DNA of 64,000 nt from Neocallimastix lanati (nom. inval.). Lineage: Eukaryota; Neocallimastigomycota; Neocallimastigomycetes; Neocallimastigales; Neocallimastigaceae. Shown here one piece after another: positions 1 to 13,605 of this stretch. The translations under genes were made by a program, and so were the position numbers. Under the pieces are notes generated by a model. That model was not told the DNA's origin, did no database searches, and saw only the letters and a program-made list of their open reading frames with translations. The stretch is taken from contig JACVTC010000095.1 of assembly GCA_016946835.1 (NCBI GenBank), positions 359,501 to 423,500 on the forward strand, given 5' to 3'. Positions within the stretch are counted from its first letter, which is position 1. Each line of letters opens with the position of its first letter.

Positions 1-540
1 AATATGAAAAAAAGTTTTATTATTAATAATATATATATATATATAAATATAATAAGAATCAAGATAAGAAATATAAAAAAAAAATAACAAAATAACAAAT
101 AAAAAATAAAGAAAAAAAGATACTTAATATTATTATTATTTTAATATATTTATTTATTATATTATATTTTTTATGCTCATTAAATTTATAATATTTTATT
201 ATTTTTTTTGTATTCATTATTTTTATATATTCATTAAATATATAAGTACTTTTTTTTTTTTTTTTTTTGGTAAAAGTCGATTTTGATTCACATCACAATA
301 TCATGAATTATTTATTATTTCCATTATATTACATTAACTCTATTTTTTTTAAAAAAATTTTTTTTTATTATTAATAATTTTATTTTAAATAGTTTTTTTT
401 TTTTTTTTTTTTTTATTTATATTTTTATTTTATTTATTTATTTTTTTTTTTTACTTTTATTATTTTTAATATTATTTATAATTTAATTTATAATGTATTA
501 AATATATATAAATATATATGTATATTTTTAATAATAAATG

Positions 541-600
541 AAACACTGAAATGTATATATATTTCCTTTCCAGTCTAAAAAAAAAAAGAAAAAAGAAAAA
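541..600 (+). mobile_element. Possible 3'-terminal remnant of a LINE-like element
   Basis: A TGAAACACTG stretch is followed by TTTCCTTTCCAGTCTA and a poly-A run. The LINE copy ending at 53555 finishes with GGAAGTGTATT, then CTTCCCTGTCTA and poly-A, and the LINE ending at 57739 has AATAAAGATGAAACA near its tail. The match covers only about 35 bases and is imperfect, so this is suggestive at best. Confidence 0.2.
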
Positions 601-714
601 AGAATTATTTCATTATTTTTTTATTATATTATTTTATAATTTTTATCATCCTATATATTTTTTTGTATTGTTTTATTATATTTCATTGTTAATATACTTC
701 ATTACATCATTATT

Positions 715-924
715 TTTATTATTTATTAATTTATTAAGGGAATACTTATTTCCCTATAAAAGTGTTTTATATCATTAGAGAGATGATGATGACATATTCA
801 ATTAATATAAAAATTATATTTTATTATTTATTAGTTTATTAAGGAAATACTTATTTCCCTATAAAAATGTTTTATATCATTAGAGAGATGATGATGACAT
901 ATTCAATTAATATAAAAATTATAT
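715..924. repeat. Two tandem copies of a 105-bp unit with an internal palindrome and TATA-like box
   Basis: Two adjacent copies are nearly identical (about 715-819 and 820-924). Each holds an inverted repeat directly followed by TATAAAA, then a shared segment containing GAGAGATGATGATGACATA. In the second copy the arms are GGAAATA and TATTTCC with a CT spacer, a perfect palindrome. The first copy has GGGAATA against TATTTCCC, so the arms are imperfect. There is no gene immediately downstream. Confidence 0.75.
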
Positions 925-1075
925 ATAATTAAAATATGAAAAAAATTTTTTTTTATTATACAAATCCTTTACTTTATTTTCAAAGCATAAGCATAGTGTA
1001 TAATACTTTTTTTTTCTTTTTTTAGAGTAGAGAAATTATTTGTTAGTATTTATTTCAATAAATCAAATATTTAAA

Positions 1076-1107
<32 letters not shown>

Positions 1108-2751
1108 GGGTTAAATTTACTATTTTTTTTTCTTTATTTTAATAATTATAATTTTATTACAATGAAATTAAATTAGATAAAATATTACAATTTTATTTTA
1201 ATTGCTTTAGTGGTTATTATCTAATTTATTTATTAAATTATTATTTAATTTATTTAATTATTATTATTTAATTTATTTCGTTATTAATTTATTTAAAATT
1301 TTATTTATTTATTTAATTATAATTTAATTATTTTATTTACTTAGTTTATTATTATTAAATTTATTTATTTTTTTTATTAAGAAATTTTCCCAAGAGAAAT
1401 GTCAAAATTTGTAGGTTAGATTATGATATACTATACGAATCTAGTGTGTTCCCACTATACTTATTGTACATCTTTTTTTTTTTATTTATTTTTTACATTT
1501 TATCTTATTTTTATTTTTTATTTTTATTTTTTTTTTTTTTATTTTTTACATTTTATCTTAATTATTTATTTTTTTTTATTTATTTTTATTTTTCTAAATT
1601 AAATATAGATCTAATAATAATATAGTTTTTTTTTTTTTTTTAAAATGAATGTATTTTTATCCAATGAGTTTGGTTAATCTTTAATTTTTAATAATTTTTT
1701 ATAATTTTAATAATTATTATTTTTATTTATTTATTTTATTTTACTATATTTATCATCATCTTATATAAATTTTTGATTTGAATTTAATTTATATTAAATT
1801 CCAACATTCGACTTATTTTTTTTTTTTTAAAAAAATTTTTTTTTTTAAATTATTTATTATTCTATTTCTATTTCTATTTTATAAAAGTTCATTATTAAAA
1901 AAAAATATGAAAACTAAAATTATAAAGTTTAAAATGAAAAAAAAAATATATATGCATACATATATAAATATAAATATATAATTAACATTTTCTCAAATAA
2001 TAATAGATCAACATCAAATATTATATCAACCCTTAACTACCTTAGTATTTAAAATTTATATTAACATTTTTACTTTTTATTACTAAGCATCTGTCCAATC
2101 AAAAATTTTAATAATTAAAAATATATTAAGAGTTCGCTAAATTGCTAAAGTTGAAAAAATTAGTGGTACACATATTAATAGTATATTATAATATATCTTC
2201 TGTAATTATATCTTTAAATATAAATATTTTAATAAATAATTTTTTTTTTTTTTTATAAGTTATAAATAATTAAATATTAAATAATCATAATTATTAATAT
2301 TATTATATATAAATAATTATAGTAATAAATAATAAATATATATATTCTCAATTATTTTAATTATTTATAATATAAATATTAAGGAAAAATAAAAAAACAA
2401 ACTTATTTTTAAAAAATAAAGAAAATGTTTAAATGATCTATAAATTTATATTTAACTTTAATACATAAATAACATTATTATTATATATTTAATTAATCAA
2501 AAATTATGTTAATCATAATTAATAGTAAAATATTATATATATATCTTATAAAAAAAAAAAACAAGAAAAAAAAAAACATTATTTAGTAATTAAAATTATA
2601 TAATAATTTTATTAAATAAAAAAATATATATATATATATAATAAAATTATTCTATTATATTATGTATTTTAATCTTTATACATTAAATGTATGTTAATAT
2701 ATGTATATAATTCTTTTCTTTCTTTTTCTTCTTTTTAACTCTTCATTGTTC

Positions 2752-2787
<36 letters not shown>

Positions 2788-2948
2788 TAATAAGAGAATA
2801 AAAAAGTATATCTTTTAAATTGTATTTTTTTTTTTAATTAATAGAATAATTTTTGTAATAAAGATAAAGAGAATAATAAAATATTATAAAATATTTATTT
2901 TATAAAATTTTAATTAGCTCTTTCATTTTTTTTTTTATTTTATTAAAA

Positions 2949-2979
<31 letters not shown>

Positions 2980-3042
2980 GAAAAATTAAATATTAACTTG
3001 TTATAATTAATAATTAATTGTAATAATAATATTTAGAAAGTA

Positions 3043-3087
<45 letters not shown>

Positions 3088-3596
3088 AAAAGAATAAATA
3101 CTAATTTTCGAAATTAATGTATGGATGTTCTTATTTCCATTATAATATATTAATTATTCTTAATGTAATATTAAAAAAGAACATGTTAATTTATATATAT
3201 ATATATATATTTAATTCAATTATATTTTAGAAAATTATTATTATTATATAATCTAATTATTTCAAATCAACTATCAATTTTATTTAAAAAAGTAATTAGT
3301 AATTAAATAAAATTAATTGATAATATAAATGACAAAAGAAAAAAGAAAAATAATACCATTCAATTGAATTATTCATAATTATAAAAAATTTATCATTATT
3401 TTAATAATATTTTATTAATTATTAACCTTTATTATAAAAAAAATATATATTATTATATTTACAATATTTAAATATATATATATATTATAAAAAAAAAAAA
3501 AAGTGAATTCTAAATATTAATATTAATAAATTATTATATTCAATATATAAATATATTTGTATGTATCGTTTATAAAAGTAATACTATATTGGAAAA

Positions 3597-4699
3597 ATGT
3601 GTGGTATTAGTGGTATTTTATTAGCTGACACAAGCAAAAACTGTAGTGTCGAAATATATGAAAGTTTAAATGTCTTACAACATAGAGGACAAGTAAATAT
3701 ATATATATATATATAATATTTTATTAATTGATAATTTTAAATGTATTTCTTAAAAATTACTAATTTAAATTTATATAAATGTTTATAATGTTAAATTGTT
3801 ACATGTGAAAAATTTTATATTTAATAATAATAAAATTTATTATTATTATAATATAAAAAGGATGCTGCTGGTATAGTTACTTGTAATAAAAAGGGTCGTT
3901 TGTATCAATGCAAGGCTAATGGTATGGTAAAGGATGTTTTTAGTCAAAAATCTTTAATGAATTTAATTGGTCCTATGGGTGTTGGTCATGGTAATTATTT
4001 TGAAAGGCTATCTTTTTTTTTTTTTTTTTTTATAATCAAAAATTAATTATATACTTTTTTTTTTTTTTTTTTTTTATATATATATATACATATATATATA
4101 TATTTATTTATTGTAGTTCGTTACCCAACTGCTGGTACATCCTCAAATTCAGAAGCTCAACCATTCTATGTTAATAGTCCTTACGGTTTAGTTTTAGCTC
4201 ATGCAAGTTATTTGCTTCATAATATATATATATAAATATATTTTATTTTAATTTTTTTTACTTTTATTTTTTTTTTTTTTTTTAAAATACTTTTTAAAGA
4301 AAGATTTTATTTCATTTTTACAATATAGTTATGATTATATTGATATATTCTATATCTATCTATCTATCTCTCTATCTATGTATATTTATATTCTATATCT
4401 ATCTATCTATCTGTCTATTTATGTATAATTATATTTATATCTATATATAGAACGGTAACTTAACTAATGCTCATGAATTAGCAAAATTTTTAGATGAAGA
4501 GGCTCACAGACATATTAATACTGATTCTGATACCGAATTAATGTTAAATATTTTTGCTGATAACTTACAACAAACCGGTAAATTCAGAGTTAATGAAGAA
4601 GATACTTTCCATGCCATAAAAGGTATTTATCAACAATGTAGAGGTGGTTATGCTTGTATTGCTATGATTTCTGGTTTCGGTTTAATTGCTTTCAGAGTA

Positions 4700-4751
<52 letters not shown>

Positions 4752-6457
4752 ATATTTTTTTTTTGTAAATATTAAATATATATATATATATATGTATATA
4801 TATATCAATGTTCAATATGATAATTAAGAAATTTAAATTGAAATATTTTTAATATAGGATCCAAATGGTATTCGTCCTTTAATTTATGGTACTAGAGAAA
4901 CTCCAAATGGTACTGATTATATGATTGCTTCGGAAAGCGTGGCTTTAGATACTTTAGATTTCAAACAATTTGTTGATGTTAAACCAGGAGAAGCTGTCAT
5001 CATTACTGAAAATGGTATGAGTAAACGTCAATTAGTTACCGGTGCCGAATTCACTCCATGCATTTTTGAATACGTTTACTTTGCTCGTCCAGATTCTATT
5101 ATTGATGGAATTTCTGTTTATAAATCTCGTTTAGCTATGGGAGAAGCTTTAGCTGATTCTGTCGTTAGAAAGTTAGGTGCTAAAATGGATGTTGATGTTG
5201 TTATACCCGTTCCTGATACAAGTCGTGTTGCTGCTCTACAAGTATCATACAAATTAAGAATTTTATATCGTGAAGGCTTCATTAAGAACAGATATGTTGG
5301 TAGAACTTTCATTATGCCAGGTCAATCCGAGAGAAAGAAGTCCGTGAGAAGAAAATTAAATGCTATGGATCTTGAATTCCAGGGCAAGAATGTATTAATT
5401 GTTGATGGTAAAATGCATTTTTAAGGAAATCAACCTCCATTTTTATTAAGATATAAAATTTTTTTTTTAAAAAAAAAAAAAGAAAAAAATTTTTTAATAA
5501 TTATTTTATAAAATATGATTGAATTATTATCGAAAAATTATATTAAATTTATTTTATTTATTTATATATTTATTTATTCATAATAATTATTATTATAATT
5601 ATAATTATTAATATATTTATATCTATTATATATAATTATATATATATATATTTAATTTTTCAATTTTTAATTTTCAATTTTCAATTTTTTTTTTTTTTTT
5701 ATTTATTTTTTGTAAGATTCTATTGTCAGAGGTACCACCTCAAGAGAAATTATTCAAATGGCTCGTGAAGCTGGAGCAAAGAAAGTTTACTTTGCTTCCT
5801 GTTCCCCACCAATTCGATTCCCAAATGTATATGGTATTGATATGCCAACTTCTAAAGAATTAATTGCTTATAATAGAACTGAAGAAGAAATTGCTAAGGA
5901 ACTTGGTGCTGACTGTGTTATCTATGAAGTAAATAATACAAATATAATAATAAATGAAAATAATAAATGATAATAATAAATAATATAATAATAATAATAA
6001 TAAATTATAAATAATAGTAAATAATAAATAAAATAATAAATAATAATAATGATAATGATAAGAAATATAATCTTTAATTTTTATTTTAATTGAAATAAAA
6101 ATATTTTATTAATTTTTGTATTCTTATATATATTGATAAAAATTAATAATAATAATTGTAAAAACAAAACAAAAAAAACAAAACAAAAACAAAAAAACAA
6201 AATAAAAAAACAAAAAAAAAAAAAAAAAAAAAAAAAATAAATAGGAATTAGATGATTTAATTGAATCATGTAGGAAATTCAACAGAGACATTAAGAGCTT
6301 TGATACTTCTGTTTTCAATGGTAAATATGTTACTGGGGATGTTACAAAGGAATATCTTGAAATGTTAGACAGAACTCGTAATGATAAGGCTAAAGTAAAG
6401 GAAGACATAAAGGCTGAAGTTATTGGACTTTATAATAAATATGGAGAATCTAGTTAA
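3597..6457 (+). CDS. ADE4: Amidophosphoribosyltransferase (glutamine PRPP amidotransferase), 7 exons
   Basis: Cytosolic enzyme of the first committed step of purine synthesis (PRPP plus glutamine to 5-phosphoribosylamine). Exons: 3597-3692, 3861-3990, 4117-4202, 4451-4696, 4858-5407, 5717-5928 and 6245-6457. The joined frame is 510 codons plus stop, the length of yeast Ade4. The N-terminus is MCGISGIL, so Cys2 becomes the class II (Ntn) glutaminase nucleophile after Met removal; HVRYPTAG and AHNGNLTN follow. The PRPP loop [14 protein letters not shown] lies near residues 364-377, split by intron 5. The start sits in GGAAAAATGTG. Five introns are GT-AG; intron 3 is GC-AG (GCAAGT donor). Intron 4 has about 45 T right after the donor. 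There is no propeptide and no Fe-S cysteine region, as expected for the fungal type. Exon edges were placed by reading frame and family alignment and are mutually consistent in phase. Confidence 0.96.
4203..4450 (+). other. ADE4 intron 3, GC-AG type
   Basis: The conserved His-Asn junction of the AHNGNLTN motif requires splicing after CAT at 4202. The intron then begins GCAAGT and ends TATAG before AACGGTAAC. There is no in-frame GT donor nearby that would keep the motif. The interior contains (TATC)n tracts at about 4350-4415. GC-AG introns typically have an otherwise perfect donor, as here. Confidence 0.85.
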
Positions 6458-7272
6458 AAATTAAATTAAATAAATCTTAATGTTTTAATATAATATATTT
6501 TTATAAAAAAAAAAAAAAAAAAAAAAAAAATAACATATAAACGTATATATTAAACAATATTTTATAAACATATATATTTAATTTATTTTTTTATATATAA
6601 TTCAATTTAGTAAATAATATTTAAACATTTAATAACAAAATAAAATTATTAAATATAATAAAAAACAATATATATATATATAATATATATTATTAAAGAT
6701 AGATAATTCATTCTATTAGAATAATTAATATAGTAAAATTTTAATATTAATAGATTTTTAATATTTTTAATTTATAAAAAAAAAAAAAAATAGTAATAAT
6801 AAAAATAAAAAAAAAGAGTGAATTTTTATTACTTTGACACTTTAAATAATTAATTTTTGACATATGCAGAATAAAAAAGTTGTAATAATACACTTTTAAT
6901 ATAAAAAAAAAAAAAGTGGAAAAAGGAAATTCAACTATTCATAATAATTAATCATATAAACATAATTTTTGTTTTATTCTTGATATTAAAAAAATAAATT
7001 ATATATATAAAAAAAATATTTATTGTATATTTTCAAATTATATATTATTCATGTTATTATTTATAAAAGTAATATTCATAGATTATTATGGATTTATTAT
7101 TTTTATTATTATGATTTTATTTTTTTTTTTTGAATTGTAATAGTTTTATCCATGAATTCTTGGCAAATTTTTAAAACTTTTAAATTTAATTATATACATA
7201 TATTGGCAATTAAAAAAGGAAAAGATTATAATAATAATTATAATAATACTATCTAGAATATGGAAGAAATAA

Positions 7273-7347
7273 GGTCACGATGAGGGGCTTAATTATTCAG
7301 GACCGAAGAAAAAAGGAAACAATAAGAAACATCGATGCTGAGTGACT
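7273..7347 (+). ncRNA. Candidate C/D-box snoRNA
   Basis: A GC-enriched island in the desert. GGTCAC at 7273-7278 pairs with GTGACT at 7342-7347 (six pairs, one G-U). Just inside the stem are a C-box-like ACGATGA (consensus RUGAUGA, one mismatch) at 7277-7283 and a perfect D box CTGA at 7338-7341. The length of 75 nt is typical of the class. The bases before the D box include CATCGATG, which matches a conserved 5.8S rRNA segment, but that string is self-complementary and short, so no target is claimed. Internal C'/D' boxes are not clear. Confidence 0.4.
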
Positions 7348-7903
7348 ATCATTTATGTATCATCTATTATTATGTTACCTTCTAATGAATTGAAGCATAA
7401 TGTAATAATATATACAATATATACAAGCCATAGTATATTGATATTAAAGTAAATGAATTTAGAATAAAAATTAATTTTTTATCATACCATATATTTATAA
7501 GGTTGACATAATTATAATATGAAATATATTGAAAAATAAGCTTCAAATGATATTGTAATTTAATGAATATAAAAGCCACAATATATTATTATAAAAACAT
7601 ATAATTAGAATAAAAAAGTACTAATAATTTTCTATCATAAAATATATTTAGATAGTTTACATAATTATAAAACTCTAAATTCCAAACTCTTAATGCAATA
7701 ATATAATATTAACTTAATATCTTTCATTATAATAATGATGAAAATAATAATAGTGGTGAAATATTTAATAATTATATATATATGTATATATATATATTTT
7801 TTTTTTTAATATTTTATAAAGTTTTTATTTAATAATAATAAATATAGTAAATATTAATATATATAATAAATATATAATAATAATAAAGTATTATTTCAAA
7901 AAA

Positions 7904-7935
<32 letters not shown>

Positions 7936-8267
7936 AATTGTATTAAATTTGTATATTATTAAAAAAATTGTTATGTTATATATATATATATTTTAAAATT
8001 ATAAAATTAGATTAATATATCCACTAAATCATTTAAAAAACTATAAAAATGCATTAAAAAGTTTTTAGAAGAAAATATATATATATATATTTAGAATTTT
8101 TTTTTTTTAAATTCGTTTTATATATTTTAAAATCTATTTAAATATACATGTAAAATAAAAGATCAAGAATTAAGATTTTTCATAGAAATGTACTTTAATA
8201 ATATTTGATACATTGTAATAAAAGGTTACGTCTTACTATTAATTATGTTTGTATATCATAATTAGCT

Positions 8268-8403
<136 letters not shown>

Positions 8404-9527
8404 AATAAAATTATAAAATTTTAATAGTAAATTGTAGATATTTTTAACATCATAATATAATATTTTTTATAAATATTAATGTCGTAAAAGAAATGTAATA
8501 CTAAAAATTAGGTTACGCAAATAAAGTTTATTTAATATAACTTTCGAAGATCTATAATAATAAATAATAAAATTTTACAAAATGTATTATCCATCACTTA
8601 GATAATAATATATATTACATATTTATTATATATATTAATATATATATTTTATTTTTCATTTTTAAAATTTATTTTTAGATATAATTATTACAATAGTAAA
8701 ATTAGTTATTAATAGTAAATAAAATTTATAAGAAATTTATTTAAATATATATATATATATTATATATACATTTACATTTATTTATTTATTTTTATATTCT
8801 ATTATTAGTTCGGATAAATGCAGTATTATAAGTTGCCGTGTTTAGAGTAGCTTCATTTGAAAATATGATTCAAAATTAAAATGATTTATTATTGAAAAAA
8901 ACTTTAATTTTTTTTTGATTCCATTAATAGTAAAATTTAACATATTAATTATTTTATAAGTTTGTTAAACAGTCAAATATTAAATATGATTTTATTTCAA
9001 TATAATATAAAAAAAAAAAAAAAAAAAAACCTTTTTTAAAATTATTCAGAATATTTCATAATAATATATAAAACTATTTTTACTGATTTTTATTAATATT
9101 ATTTATTTATTTATTTATATATTTATTTTATTTTATTTTATTTTATTTTTTTTTTTTTTCAATTTTTTATATTAAATATGAATTATATAAAAATTTGATG
9201 AAAGAAAATATTAAATAATAATAAAGTTATTTATGTATTTTCATAGAATAAATCATAATCATAAATAATAATGTAAATGTTTTGAATTATTATTTTGTAT
9301 AAATAATCTATCTTTCATAAGAATATATAAAATATTAAAAAAAAAATTATGATTATTTATTATTTTGATCAATTACTTCTTTTTTTTCTTTAAAAAAAAA
9401 AAAAAGAAAAATTAATTTTAAAATTTTTAATAAATTTTTTTTTGTTTTAATTAAACACAGTTTAGTCTTTTCATGATTAATTAAAAAAAAATAGCAATCC
9501 TAACTTTTTTTTTTTTCAACATTTATT

Positions 9528-9567
9528 ATGATTATTAATGATTATTAATGATTATTAATGATTATTA
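9528..9567. repeat. 10-bp tandem repeat, four copies
   Basis: Four perfect copies of ATGATTATTA in a row, followed by a decayed partial copy. Confidence 0.9.
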
Positions 9568-9729
9568 AGATTATTAGAAATTTTCATAATTTTTTTTATT
9601 TAAATTTGAATATTTACTCTTTCTATATTCCTTTGAACAATAAAAAAAAAAAAAATTAATTTGATTTAAATAATATACCCTATATTGTTATTTGTTGACA
9701 AATTATAAAGATTTATGGAATTTTTAATT

Positions 9730-9791
<62 letters not shown>

Positions 9792-10659
9792 GATAATTAT
9801 ACAGAAGAAAAAAAAAAAAAAAAAAAAAAACTTTAAAAAAAATATACCCAATACCTAAATTTAATATTATATTGTATTTTAGTTTTTTATTTTTTAATAT
9901 TATTTTTGTTGAAATATGTATTGATGGTAATTAATTTACTTTTTAATATATAAAAAGATAGAACTATACTATATATTGTTTTGATATTGAATTCCTTGCA
10001 AGTAGAATTTACTTTGTTACGCAATATATAATTGTTCTTTCATAACATCACATTAGTAAATATTAAAATATTAATGGAATAAGATAGAAATAAGTAGTCA
10101 TTAATGTTTTTTTTTTTAATATTATTTTTAGAATAGTTCGTAAGTCATTCAATATAAAAATATAAAAAATTTCTTATAGATTTTCTATTAAAGTATCAAA
10201 ATTTATTAGAAGAGTATGTGTATAAGTGCTATTGATGATATGTATGATGAAAATCATTTAAAGTTAACATATAATTCAGTGGCATCTCACTTTGTTAGTT
10301 AGTATAATACCATTAAAATTCATAATTTTATGTATATTAAAAGTTTTTAGTTTATAGTTTATTAATTCTTAATATGATAAACATCCTGCTAATATTATCA
10401 ATATATATATGTTCAAAATTTTTTTTATAGCTTTGAAACTGGCAAAAAAAAATATATATCATAAAAAACTCAAAATTTGTCAAAGAAAGTACTTTGTCTA
10501 CATATATAATTATATATATTTACAGACTTTTCTTTACTTTTTTTTTTTTTTTTATTTATTAATTGTTATTTTGTATAAATAGTAAACTGACATATATGTA
10601 TTAAAAGTCTTTATTCTATTATATTTAAGTGTAGATGATAATAAAATTTAGTCAAATGT

Positions 10660-10690
<31 letters not shown>

Positions 10691-11395
10691 TGATTCACCT
10701 CAATTTCTGAAACAATGATTCATTCTGAAATATTAATTATTATAATATAATTTATTTTTTATTTCATTTCAGGAAATTTAAATTCATTCAAATTATTTTA
10801 ATGAAAAATACATAATTAGATATATTTATATGAGGATGAGAACTGAATATTCGATTATTGACTAATGGTCATTTAAATAGTATAAATAATGAGAATATAA
10901 ATTAAACAACTTTGATAATAATTAATAATAATATAATAATAATATATAAAAGACAACTTCAAATTATTTATTAATTATAAAAAAAAATAATTAGTTGAAA
11001 TATTATTAAAACTCAAACGAAATATATTGTGTAAATATCTATTGATAATACAAATATTCTTGTTCAGAATAATAATATAATTTTGTAAATTTATATATAT
11101 ATATATAAAAATAGAATAAGTTTTTATAATAAATTATAATATTATATATATATTATATATAATAATCCATTAAACAGTTATTAAATTAGCTAAAAAAAAC
11201 AAAGCAAATCAAAAAAGAAATAAACGCTCCTTTATTGAAAATAATAATGATATTATAGTTTAAATCTTTAATACAGAAAAGTAGAGAATTATATGCAAAA
11301 TTTTTTAATATTATCAAAATGGATATTAATCACAATATTTCAAATTATAATTATTATTTTTTTTTTTTGAAACAATATATTATTATATTCTATAT

Positions 11396-11441
<46 letters not shown>

Positions 11442-12155
11442 TTATTTTGGAACCCTATATTGTCCTATTTATATATATATATTATTATTATTATTATTAT
11501 AATTTTTTATCGATTTCTTTTTTTTTAATTATATTTAATAATTTCTAACATAATTATAAATAAGGTTATTAAAAAAAAAAAAGTAATATATATATAATTT
11601 TTTTTTTTTTTTTAAATTATATAAAAATACTATAAACTAATTTAAAATTATTAAGAAATATAATTAAATAAATATTTCAAATAAAATTTACTCTATAAAA
11701 AAAAAAACTTTTATTAAATTATTAAAAAATTTTTTTAAATATGTATAAAAGATTTTTATGTATAAAATCATCAATAAAATAGGATAAATTAAAGAAATAA
11801 ATTGTTGATAAATAAAATATGATAATCAATGAAAACTGTGTTTAAAAAAAAAAAAAAAAGCTCTTTTAATATATATTAAATAAATTTAATATAAAGCATA
11901 CATTTTATTTTTATTTTTATTTTTATTATGATCTTATTATTTATTATAAAATTTAAAAATATAAAAAATTTTATATATCTATTTTGATAAATTGATATTT
12001 AATATATATATATATATATATAAAAAGTTACTATTAGCAATATAATATATATATATATAATTAGTATAAAATGTAAATTTTTTTTATCAATAAATTAATT
12101 TTTTTCTTTTACTTTCCCTCATTATTTTTATAATTTTTTATTATGTTTTTATATC

Positions 12156-12194
<39 letters not shown>

Positions 12195-12393
12195 TTTTTT
12201 AAGACATTATTAATTTTTAAATTTACAAATTTATGTAAATTTTCGGATTTATAAAAAAAGTTTTTCAACTTGAAATTATTTAATCTCTATAAATTTATTT
12301 TTAAGACTACATACAAATTGTTACTAGATTTATGACTAATAGAAATTTACAGATAAATTATTGCAATACATTACAATTATGATTCAATTGATG

Positions 12394-12419
12394 TACCTCA
12401 CTCTGTAAAGAGTGAGGTA
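12394..12419. other. Perfect 11-bp inverted repeat with a GTAA loop
   Basis: TACCTCACTCT, then GTAA, then AGAGTGAGGTA. The stem has eleven pairs, five of them G-C, in a desert that is about 85-90% AT. On the + strand the transcript loop would be GUAA, a GNRA tetraloop. No U-tract or gene end lies close by to make it a terminator. Function unknown. Confidence 0.6.
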
Positions 12420-13421
12420 AAAAATATATAATAAATAAATGAATAAATAAATGAATGAATGAATGAATAAATAATAAATAAATAATAAATAAATGTTTTA
12501 ATAGATATATTTATTTGTATACAATTTTTTATATTAATAAATAGATAATCAAAAAAAAAAAAAAAAAAAAAAAAAAAACTGTTAAAAAGATAAATACACC
12601 ATTGTTTGCCACTTTACAATAAAAATGATGAAAGATAATAGAAAATGAAATTGTAGTAATTAATTAATAGAACAATTTTTTTTTCAAACAATATTTTATT
12701 ATTAATATTTTTTATTAAAAACAAAACAAAACAAACAAAACAAAAAACAAAAAAAAAACACTAAAAATTATAATCAATTTATGAAGTTTTGTTTATGTAA
12801 ATGTTATATAAATACTTTTTATGTAATATTGTAAAAATATATTAATACGTAGTAAACATATATGTATATATAAAAAACATGTTTTTTTCTTTTTTTCTTT
12901 TTTAATAGATTAATTTAAAACTTTAAATTTTTAATTAAAAAAATTAAAATTTCCTAAATTTATATAAATTAATATATTTTAGTTTTTTTTAATTTTTAAT
13001 TAAATTTAATTTTTTTTTTTTTTTTTTAAATTTTTTAAAAAATATATATAATATACATTTTTCCTTTTTTTTTTATTTCTTTTTTTAATAAAAAGTTAAA
13101 AGATTCTGTCGCAGTTTGATTCTTATTTATAAATATTTAATAAATAAGAGTCTTTTTCAAAAATTATTATAAAATATATTACCATACTAAAATTTATATA
13201 ATTTAATAAATATATATAAATATATATTTTAATATTTTAAAAATAAAAAAAAAAAGAAGGAAAAAGAAAATATTTTTATATTTTAAAGAAGACAATGAAG
13301 AAGTCAGTAAAATAAAATTATATTATATTAAAAAGATATTAAAAGAAATATAAATAAATATAAAAAAGTTTTTTGAAAAAAAAAAACAAAACAAAACAAT
13401 TTAATAAATAAAATAATAATA

Positions 13422-13605
13422 ATAAATAAGTATATTTATTTAAATTTTATAATTTTCATTTGGAATAACATGGATTTTATATAACAATAAAAAACAAAAA
13501 CAAAAATAAAAATAATAAATAAATATATTTATTTAAATTTTATAATATTCATTTGGAATAACATGGATTTTATATAACAATAAAAAACAAAAATAATAAA
13601 GATAA
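13422..13605. repeat. 93-bp tandem duplication
   Basis: Two copies offset by 93 bases share the block ATTTGGAATAACATGG followed by ATTTTATATAACAATAAA. They differ by a few substitutions and A-tract length. Confidence 0.85.

Larger units (their letters stand above)
1..3596. other. AT-rich intergenic desert
   Basis: No supportable gene. It consists of poly-T and poly-A runs, (AT)n, and a short (CT)n tract near 1076-1094. Open frames here (for example 551-778 and 1778-1981) are Phe/Lys/Ile/Tyr-rich translations of homopolymers and look like noise. A 105-bp tandem duplication and a possible LINE tail are listed separately. The last few hundred bases should hold the ADE4 promoter, but no motif stands out. 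Confidence 0.7.

Noticed and set aside
5118-5312. Antisense frame within ADE4 exon 5
   Set aside because: Shadow of a well-supported exon.
10200-10300. Second C/D-box snoRNA candidate (ATGATGA present)
   Set aside because: No D box at a suitable distance and no terminal stem.
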